DNA of 64,000 nt. It comes from Mercurialis annua (lineage: Eukaryota; Streptophyta; Magnoliopsida; Malpighiales; Euphorbiaceae). The stretch is taken from positions 1,777,001 to 1,841,000 of the forward strand of contig NC_065577.1 of NCBI RefSeq assembly GCF_937616625.2, written 5' to 3'. The translations under genes and the position numbers were made by a program. Every line of letters begins with the position of its first letter. Within the stretch, counting starts at the first letter, position 1. Shown one piece after another: positions 56,385-64,000 of this stretch. The notes under the pieces were generated by a model. The model was not told the origin of the DNA. It worked only from the letters and a program-made list of their open reading frames with translations, and did no database searches.

Positions 56385-56840
56385 CCAGAGTAATTCAAAT
56401 CAGGTAATTAAACTAATCCTTCACTTTTCTTCTTTTCACATGCTTTTAGCTAAATATAATGACTTAAGTGGCTATTTTATTTTCTCCCTCATCTTGCAAG
56501 TGATGTCCATTAGCACATATTTTAACTTTACGGTCAATTTAATCATAAACTTGTTTTTTCTATCTATTTACCACATTTTAGCATAAAATGATCATAAGAC
56601 GTGAGCCACACGAGCCGGATCAAGTGTAAAAATCGGATAAATTGATAAAAAGCCAAGTTTAAAACTAAAATGATCAATAAGTTAAAATATATTGTAAATT
56701 GGGAGAGCAAATTGCCACTGAAATCTAAATATAATTGCTCTTAGCAACATACTCACTTTTCCATGCAAATGTCATGGTATTATTTAAAGTTTCCTACGTG
56801 GATAGTAACATAGTGTTATTAATTTAATTTAAAAAAATAC
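56385..56840. repeat. Tandem-duplicated NLR flank, copy 2
   Basis: A direct copy of 54436-54905. The similarity fades at about 56840, marking the edge of the duplication. Confidence 0.8.
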
Positions 56841-58038
56841 GTTAATCGAATGAAGTGTTCATACTCCCTAAATTTTAATATCTTTCTATAAATAGGTTTC
56901 AAATTTTATCATGTACTTTTCTTAAAGTTAGAACTTTTCAGACTACATAGATCGATTAGACATTTTGAAAGCCTAAAATGTTTCTTTTCCTTTTTACATT
57001 TTCCTAATCTTTTACAAAATAGATTTTTGGTTTTTGACTCTAGCTAACTTGGATCACAAGTTATAAACTGCAAATTTGTGTGTGATGACATATGTATGCA
57101 AGTTTAGCTCCTCATATTTTAAACAAATCAAACGATAGGCAAGCTTTCCTTTATATATCAAGGTAATCTCTTTTTTTTATTCAACATTTAACACGATCAA
57201 TGATTAATTAATTTTTATTTCTAAATGTGTTTTCCATAAAAATCATCGATGTGTTAGACATTCAAAATGATTTCAATAGAGCAGAATGTAATGTCCTGTC
57301 TGTTGGGACCTAAGCTGCACCATAGACGGAAAAAAAACGAAATGATATTTTTTCAGAATAATAGGTTATAAATTATAAGTTTTGGAGTTTCAAGCGGTTT
57401 CTGGAGAGCGAAAACAAAACTCAAAAATATAGATTTAACAAGTTTTCCTGCAAAATAAGCGGGGACCATTGATGATCTTTGCATTCCAGTGGCAGCATCA
57501 GCACATCCTTTAATGCATGTATGAACTTTTTTCTCCGAATTTCAAGTTGATGTTTTCGTAGACGACTAATTTTTCGGGTTGTTCTTCATTATAATTTATC
57601 TAAACTTTAACTCAGCGGGAAACTTGTGTTGTATAGATATATCTAATGGTTGGTAGAGGAAATGATGAAGAACAACATGGCAAATTGCTAGAGACGTACC
57701 GAGCTGTAAGCTATGGAAGTCGAGCTCATTTGCTGGTTCATTAATGATTTATTTTTATTTCGTATTCTTAGATTGTACAATTTGTATTCAACTAATTACT
57801 GATTTCTAGTTTTATGTTTGTGTAACTAATTGAATTAATTCTTCCTGTATTCTCTTGGCGGAAAATGTGAGGTATTAAATGTAAAAATATTAAAATTAAA
57901 AGGGCTTCATTCTCTTTCCAAAAAATTAAAAAGGATTTTCTGTAACATTCAAAAAATATGGGAGTTCAAGCAGCTAAAATAATAAATAAATTTATATATT
58001 CTTTTTGAATAATTTTAAAAGTTTTATATATATATTTA
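56841..58038. other. AT-rich intergenic DNA
   Basis: No gene, RNA gene or repeat boundary was recognised between the NLR-E flank and the Mutator-like element. Confidence 0.4.
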
Positions 58039-58153
58039 GGCTTAATACATGTGCGTGTCCCTGCACTTTTCATTTTTTGCACATAAGGTCCCTACACTCC
58101 AGCATATCTATTATAAAGCCCTACACTTCTGAAATCAGTCGCCCGTGGTCCCT
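58039..58153. repeat. Left terminal inverted repeat of the Mutator-like element
   Basis: It carries GTCCCTGCACTTTTCA, then GCACATAAGGTCCCTAC and CGCCCGTGGTCCCT. Only one mismatch to the right repeat was seen. In this superfamily the repeats bind the transposase and act as promoters. Confidence 0.9.
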
Positions 58154-58474
58154 CAGTTAACAGAAGATGGCGAGTGTCTTTCACGGACTGTTATCTGCGA
58201 ATCTTAAGCAAACCCATTCGTCCACCTCATCATACAGTTGCCACATCACTTAGGCACATCAGCTATCTCATTTAACCCAAAGTGAAAAACGCTTCAAGTG
58301 AAAAACAAAATTAATTGTTTAGATTTTGCCCTAATTCATCTTAGATAGAAACTGATTTCCCCTAAATCTAACCCTCACCCTGAAGAAAAACAAAATTGAA
58401 GATTCATTTGCTGGTGAAGGTTGCAAGGAAATTGATAAACAGTTAGCAATAGAAGAACCCTAATCGACGTGAAG

Positions 58475-61400
58475 ATGAAAAAAAAGAGTGCAAGGAAAAA
58501 AGTTACTGCGATTTCTGGAAAAGAAAAGGACAAAGGAAACGTTATTGAGGTCGCACCAGGTTAGTTTTCGCAATTGAAAGCGTTTGGGTTGTTGGGTTTT
58601 TGTATTTTGATTATTTGCTGGTTGTTAGGTTAAATGTGAATGGGTTAAATTTTTCTGATTCTTAGGTTAATTTGTAACCTGCGAAATGCTTGTTATGCAA
58701 ATGGTCCCCATTGCTGTGTGTTAGGTTAATTGTTTAGATTTTCTTTGATTCTTATAGGTGGTCCCCATTGTTGTCTGCTAGGTTAATTTTTTAGATTTTT
58801 ATTGCTATTATTGCTGGTCCCAATTGACATCACCTAGGTTAATATTTTTATATTTTCTTTGCTCTTATTGCTGGTCCCCATTTCTGTTGCTAAAGTATGC
58901 ATTAGTGGTTGTATGAGACCAATTTTTATCTGCCTTTTTTGTCTGCTTTTTGTAAGTTAAAGTATGCAATGTTTGTGTTTGTTTTCATTTTTGTCTGCCA
59001 TTTTAGTCTGTTATGGTTACATTTTTGCTCCTGTGTTTGAGCTTGTATTTATATTATTTGTTTGTCTATCTAGGTAATGACAGGTTGGAGGCAAAGATTG
59101 TCCAAATGATTTTATTTTATGGGGGTAGAATACAGATGAATGAGGGTACTTTAGCTTATGTGGGAGGGATTCAGGAGATAGGTGATCCCATGTTTAGCTT
59201 AGACAAACTTTCATATTTTAACATACTGTCATATCTGCATTACTTTGAGATAGAAAAGGGGGATTTATATTTGAAATCTGATAGGATAGAGTTTACAAAA
59301 TTTGAGAATGACAGATGTGTCCTTCCCTTTTGGAAACTGCTTCTAGACAACAAAGAGAACAAATTTTTTGTCTATGTTGATTATTCAAAAATATTAGATT
59401 CTCAGGGCATACAATCTAGCAGAGAGGGGGGTTGTGAAGCTAGTGGCAGTGTGCAAGCTGCACAGGTAATAGATCTTGGGGAAGACTTGACTTTTGATGA
59501 TATTTGCATAGATATAGAAGATCATAGTGATGATGATGAGGTAGAATTACAGGAGGCTAGGAAAAATGTCTTAGAATCTAGGCAGGATTTAGCAGGTTTG
59601 GCAAATGCTAGGGCAGGGGATGACATTGATGTACTAGGTGCTGGAGATAACATTGATGAGGTGGCTGGGGATAACATTGATGAGGTGGCTGGGGATCAGA
59701 TTGATGAGGATTCTGGGGTTATGGATGAGGGTGAGGGTGAAAGGGAGGTACCTGAACCTAGGACAGAGGTGGCTGGGGATGAAGAGGGAGATAGTGACTC
59801 GGCAGACTTAACTTATGAGAATGAGAGTGTGTATTACAGTAGTTCTGATGTAGGTAGCCAGTTTAGTGAGAATGAAGATGAGTATGGTGATGACTCACAG
59901 AGGGAGGTGAGTATACGGGTGCAGTTTGATACCACTACTGAAATTCCTCAGTTTGCAGTAGGCATGTTTTTCAGTAACTTAGCTGAGGTTAGAGATGCAA
60001 TAGCCAGGTATGCAGTGATGAAAGGGATGTGCATTAGTTATGTGAAGAATGATCAACAAAGAGTGAGGGCTAAATGCATTGTTGGCTGTCCATGGTTGAT
60101 ACAAGTAAGCCCTCATAATGCAGACCACAACTGGACCATTAAGACCTACAAACCTGACCATAGATGTACTAGAAGCAATAGAGTGTCATTTTGTGACAGT
60201 AATTTCTTAGCTAAGAGGTACAAGACCATGGTGACCAACCAACACTATATCAAACTTAGTGACTTTAGGTCCATTGTCAGGAGTGAACTAAAGCAGAGTG
60301 TTAGTTTGAATGTGTGTAGGCATGCAAAGACCAAAATTATAGCTGAATTGATGGGTTTTTATAGGGAGGAATATGCCATGCTAAATGACTATGCTGAGAT
60401 TATCTGCCATACCAACCCAGGCACACATTGTTTTGTCAAATCCACTTCTGAAAACCCTGAGGGAAAACAAGAATTCCATAGGTTTTATGTGTGCTTTGCT
60501 GCCTGCAAAAAGGGGTGGCTTCAGGGTTGTAGGAAAGTAATAGGCATAGATGGGTGTTTTTTAAAGGGGATTTGTAAAGGGCAGTTACTGATAGCTGTGG
60601 GTAGAGATGGAAACAACCAAATGTTTCCAATAGCTTGGGGAGTGGTGTTGGTTGAGAACAAAGACAACTGGAGTTGGTTTATGAGGATGATTCAATATGA
60701 TCTAGAACTTGAAGATGGAGAAGGATTTGCAGTCATATCAGATATGCAAAAGGTATGATATTGTTTTGCTACCTTCTGTTTTGTATGTGCTTTGTGATTG
60801 TGGCAAGTGTTTGGACTGAAATGTTGTATTCTTCTGTTTCTGTATGTGCAGGGTCTTGAAAGTGCTTTGAAAGACATACTACCCAAGGCAGAACACAGAA
60901 GATGTGCCAGGCATGTATATGCTAACTGGGCCAAAAAATGGAGGGGTGATGAGAGAAAGAAGGAATTTTGGAGTTGTGCAAAAGCAACTATAGGATCAGA
61001 TTTGAAAGTCAGACTTAAACACCTAGGGACTTTAGGGAAGGATATAGCAAAGGATGCTTTAAGTTATGACATTGAGACATGGTGCAAGGTGTACTTTGAC
61101 ACATCAATTAAATGTGATGTGGTTGATAACAACCTAGCAGAGACATTTAATGGTTGGATTTTGGAGCCTAGGTGTAAGTCTATTATTAGTATGCTGGAGG
61201 ATATAAGGATCAAGGTGATGAACAGGTTGTGGAACAAGAGAGATTCCATAAGGGGCTGGATTTCAGATATTTCACCAAGAGCCCTACAAGTTATTGAAAA
61301 GAATAAGCTACTGTCCTTTGAGTGGGAGGTGGAATGTAATGGGGATGATGGATTTGAGGTGGCATGGCTTCAAGATAGAAGGAACAAGCATACAGTGGAC

Positions 61401-62159
61401 CTTGTCAAGAGGACCTGCACTTGCAAGGAATGGGACTTGACTGGGATCCCTTGCAAGCATAGTGTCACTGCTATATATGCCAAGCGTGGCAATCCAGAGG
61501 CCTATGTACATGCTTATTACAGCAGAGACACATATATGAAAGCTTATGCTTATACCATCCAGCCAGTTCCTGGAAAGCAGCACTGGCTTCAGAGTGAGAA
61601 GGGAACAATAGAGCCACCACCCTTCAAAAAACTACCTGGAAGACCCAAAAAGAATAGGCGAAAAGAACCATTTGAAGTAAAGAAGAAAGCCAAGCTTTCA
61701 CTTCATGGGAGAGTTATGACATGTGGAATATGCAAGGGAACTGGACATAATTACAGGAGCTGCCCTCAAAAAGGAACAAACACTCAGGTAATTCTCAAAC
61801 ACTCAGCTTATATAAGATTGATTGTTAAACTATTTGATAACTTTTTGTTTATGGTTTCAGTATAAGCCAAGGCAGAATAAGAAGAAGCAACCACAGGCAA
61901 GCCAACCAGAGGCAACACCTTCACAGCAAAACACAAGCAGAAAAAGAAAAAGGAATCAACCTTCTGTAAGTTTAATATTTTCATTACACTTGATGGTTTG
62001 GTTGAGGTGTAAGTTTCTGTTTGTATTTGGTTGAGATAGGCATAATTGGGTTAGATGCAATATTTAATATGTCATTTATTTGTTTGGTTGCAGGTAGATG
62101 CCTCCACCACTGTTGCTGCACGTGCAAAGCTAAGGTCGAGGATAAGGCAAACTCAATGA
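58475..62159 (+). CDS. Mutator-like transposase, five exons
   Basis: Exons 58475-58559, 59074-60752, 60852-61787, 61861-61965 and 62094-62159 join through GT-AG introns to 2871 nt, an open 956-residue frame. The start is a basic MKKKSARKK peptide. An N-terminal region of a kind common in plant MULEs follows (30-150). An acidic stretch with three DNIDEVAG-type repeats comes next (about 170-300). The MuDR DNA-binding region with its C..C..H..C pattern is at about 320-415. The DDE transposase domain has IDG (about 521), SDMQKG (about 586) and ETFN (about 684). The SWIM finger CTCKEW...CKH is at about 778. The CCHC knuckle CGICKGTGHNYRSC is at about 879. A basic RKRKR nuclear signal lies near the end. 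All key residues are present, so it appears able to move this element and relatives in the nucleus. Confidence 0.92.
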
Positions 62160-62828
62160 ATGGGAAGCATCTTTTGTTTCTAGTAGGGAAATTTTTGGTA
62201 CTGGGCAGTGTTTATTTTTTTGGACAGTTTTTGTATAGGGCAGTGTTTTTGGTATAGGGCAGTGTTTTTGGTATAGGGCAGTGTTTTAAATGCCCTTGTT
62301 GATAACTTTTGTGAAATGTGTTGATAACATTTCCATATGGCCCTTAGTAAAGCATTGATTTGCTTTTGAAAACACTTTTTGTATAGAAAGGATCTAAACA
62401 ATGTAATTACTTTACCCTTTCAGTAAAAGCTATATTTTTGTGCAATACATGTGTATTATTAAAGTTCAATAGAAAGCAACCTTCTGTTGTGCAATGCAGG
62501 TGTTTTTCAAGCTAAACAAGTTCATATTTACAGGTCATTTTCAATGCAGAATACTTGCAAAACTATAGGTCATTTTCATGCATTTCTATTGCAAAATCAA
62601 AGGGCCCTTTTTCATGCAAAAGTCAAGCAAACATACTAACAATATACCAATTCAAATTAACACTAGAATAAGATTACCATTGCAATGACATCAATATTCT
62701 TACAAATGTTAGCAAAAAGAGAACATCAACAGTCTTACAAATCCTAGCAAAATAAGAGCAGTTTCACAAAATACAATACATTAGCTACCAAAATGAAACT
62801 AGAACTGCCCCAGCTTAAAGATCAAGGC
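62160..62828. other. Convergent intergenic region inside the Mutator-like element
   Basis: 3' regions of two tail-to-tail genes. 62200-62290 repeats GGCAGTGTTT three to four times. No other feature was seen. Confidence 0.5.
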
Positions 62829-63821
62829 CTAGCGATATAATGCATAAAGAACTGCCCCAGCAGTAACTACCCCACATCCATACAATCCATAGGTCAGCTT
62901 TGTTTTGATTTTCTTAGCTTGTGCATGGTGCAACTGCACTTCCTCAATCCTCTCCTTCAATGTCTCCACCTCCATCATTTCCAGCCCCATTTCTTCCTTC
63001 AGAATTTGGTTCTCATGTTTGTACATGTCAACAATCTCTTTTAGGGCATCAACTTCTCCCTTCAGTGAACTATTCTCCAACACCTTAGCTGCCAAATGAG
63101 CTCTGACTTCACCAGCTTGTAGAAGAACTGCATTACGTTCGTTTTGCAAATGAGTCACCTCCATCTTCAAGTTAGTGACCACCGTATGTGCGTAGCCATC
63201 TAAACCTTTGTCAATCCACTGAAAGAACTTACAATCTGGATTCTGCAATCAAGTATCATAGATGCATATGACACAACCAAATCAGTAATGTACAAAAATC
63301 AGCAATGTACAAACCCTAATTTGCAATAAAAACCCTAATTTATGACAACCCTAATTTTACACTGAGCTCAAAACCCTAAACTAATAACAACCAAATCAGT
63401 AATGTACAAAAATCAGCAATGTACAAACCCTAATTTGCAATAAAAACCCTAATTTATGACAACCCTAATTTTACACTGAGCTCAAAACCCTAAACTAATA
63501 ACAACCCTAAAGTAACAACAACCCTAAATAATAACAACCCCAATTTAACACTGAGATCAAAATAAACCAAAAATAAAAGTTTACATTTGGTTTTGGGCAG
63601 CAATAGAACCTCCGGCCTGGATTTTTCTCAGTGGTTGAGGTCTGAACTCGCGCCGGAGTTCCACAATCACACAGAACAACCCCATCGCCACTACTACCTT
63701 CCATAATTAGCTCGTGTATTGGTGTTGGAAGCTCACTACGGGACCGGACAGGGAATGGACACTCAGAGGGGTCAGGTTTGGAGAGGAGAAGAGGAGACTC
63801 AAAAAAATACGCTTCTGCCAT
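62829..63821 (-). CDS. GRF zinc-finger, coiled-coil, membrane-anchor protein carried by the Mutator-like element
   Basis: Exon 1 63821-63585 and exon 2 63242-62829 join in phase 0 across a 342-bp GT-AG intron, giving 216 residues. The finger is split by the intron: CDCG at 51-54, NPGRRFYCCP at 67-76, then DCKFFQW at about 82-88, the classic GRF pattern. Residues about 100-190 are heptad-rich coiled coil. Residues about 195-215 (LTYGLYGCGVVTAGAVLYAL) are a single membrane-spanning helix at the very C-terminus, as in tail-anchored proteins. GRF fingers in other proteins bind nucleic acid. This gene lies inside the inverted repeats and is convergent with the transposase, like mudrB in MuDR, but it is unrelated to mudrB as far as I can tell. 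ATG 63821 is chosen over an upstream GTG. Confidence 0.8.
63274..63501. repeat. 114-bp tandem duplication in the GRF-gene intron
   Basis: Two near-identical 114-bp units (63274-63387 and 63388-63501) each hold several ACCCTAA/AACCCTAA telobox-like motifs and two GTAATGTACAA-type blocks. More AACCCTAA copies follow to 63540. The whole array is intronic. Confidence 0.85.
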
Positions 63822-63903
63822 GTCATCTGCCACATAAGGGCTGTATTTGACATGTAAATAGGTGGACGGAAGTTTGTAACGGCGTTAGCACTCGCTTGGT
63901 GTC

Positions 63904-64000
63904 AGGGACCACGGGCGACTGATTTCAGAAGTGTAGGGCTTTATAATAGATATGATGGAGTGTAGGGACCTTATGTGCAAAAAATGAAAAGTGCAGGGAC
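63904..64000. repeat. Right terminal inverted repeat of the Mutator-like element (partial)
   Basis: The inverted match to 58057-58153 continues to the window edge. The outermost about 18 bases are missing from view. It also serves as the upstream region of the GRF-finger gene. Confidence 0.9.

Larger units (their letters stand above)
58039..64000 (+). mobile_element. Autonomous Mutator-like element (right tip outside window)
   Basis: The left inverted repeat begins near 58039 (GGCTTAATACATGTGCG). 58057-58153 matches the complement of 63904-64000 at 96 of 97 positions. The match reaches the last base of the window, so about 18 more bases, and the target duplication, lie beyond it. Inside are a five-exon transposase on the plus strand and a convergent two-exon gene on the minus strand. 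Both look intact. Confidence 0.9.

Noticed and set aside
62021..62257. 78-codon plus-strand frame overlapping transposase exon 5
   Set aside because: It is in the wrong frame relative to the exon chain that ends at the TGA at 62157-62159.

Overview
The window is nuclear DNA from a dicot-type flowering plant. It is AT-rich and full of transposable elements, and it carries a cluster of CC-NB-LRR (NLR) resistance-gene homologues. The conserved host genes are intron-rich: SPT6 has 12 exons and RNA polymerase subunit NRPB12 has 3. The exact species cannot be fixed from the sequence. No rRNA, tRNA or CRISPR array was recognised.

Layout. Positions 298-1020 hold a Mutator-type MITE with a hAT element nested inside it. 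Positions 1725-13941 hold a complete, very young Athila-type Ty3/gypsy retrotransposon on the minus strand, with 1446-bp LTRs that differ at one base by eye, an intact gag-pol, an intact Athila ORF1-type downstream protein, a tRNA-Asp-type primer site and a perfect 5-bp target duplication. NLR-A (16.3-19.2 kb, minus) and NLR-B (34.0-36.7 kb, plus) face each other head to head and share flanking DNA, so they form an inverted duplication. Between them lie a small two-exon secreted-protein gene (20.6-21.9 kb) and the SPT6 gene (23.8-30.8 kb, minus), whose product stops just after the SH2 region. To the right come NLR-C (40.6-43.4 kb), NLR-D (51.0-53.8 kb) and an LRR-only copy NLR-E (54.9-56.35 kb). 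Of the five copies only NLR-B has an uninterrupted reading frame. NLR-A has a late frameshift. NLR-C has a 19-G run in its P-loop plus a 3' frameshift. NLR-D has a frameshift and a nonsense codon. NLR-E is 5'-truncated and carries a TRIM insertion. NRPB12 (46.9-49.5 kb, minus) sits between NLR-C and NLR-D and has a Helitron-like insertion in its long second intron.

The right end (about 58039 to just beyond the window edge) is a nearly complete autonomous Mutator-like element. Its terminal inverted repeats match at 96 of 97 visible positions. Its five-exon transposase can be joined into an open frame of 956 codons. A second, convergent two-exon gene inside it encodes a GRF zinc finger, a coiled coil and a C-terminal membrane helix. 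This two-gene layout recalls maize MuDR but with an unrelated second protein, and is the most interesting system here. At least four non-autonomous elements with long inverted repeats and 9-bp target duplications (298, 14472, 39335, 50116), a fifth with an 8/9 match (38048) and two more foldbacks show that Mutator-type transposition shaped the region. NLR duplication and TE insertion together explain most of the DNA outside the two conserved housekeeping genes.
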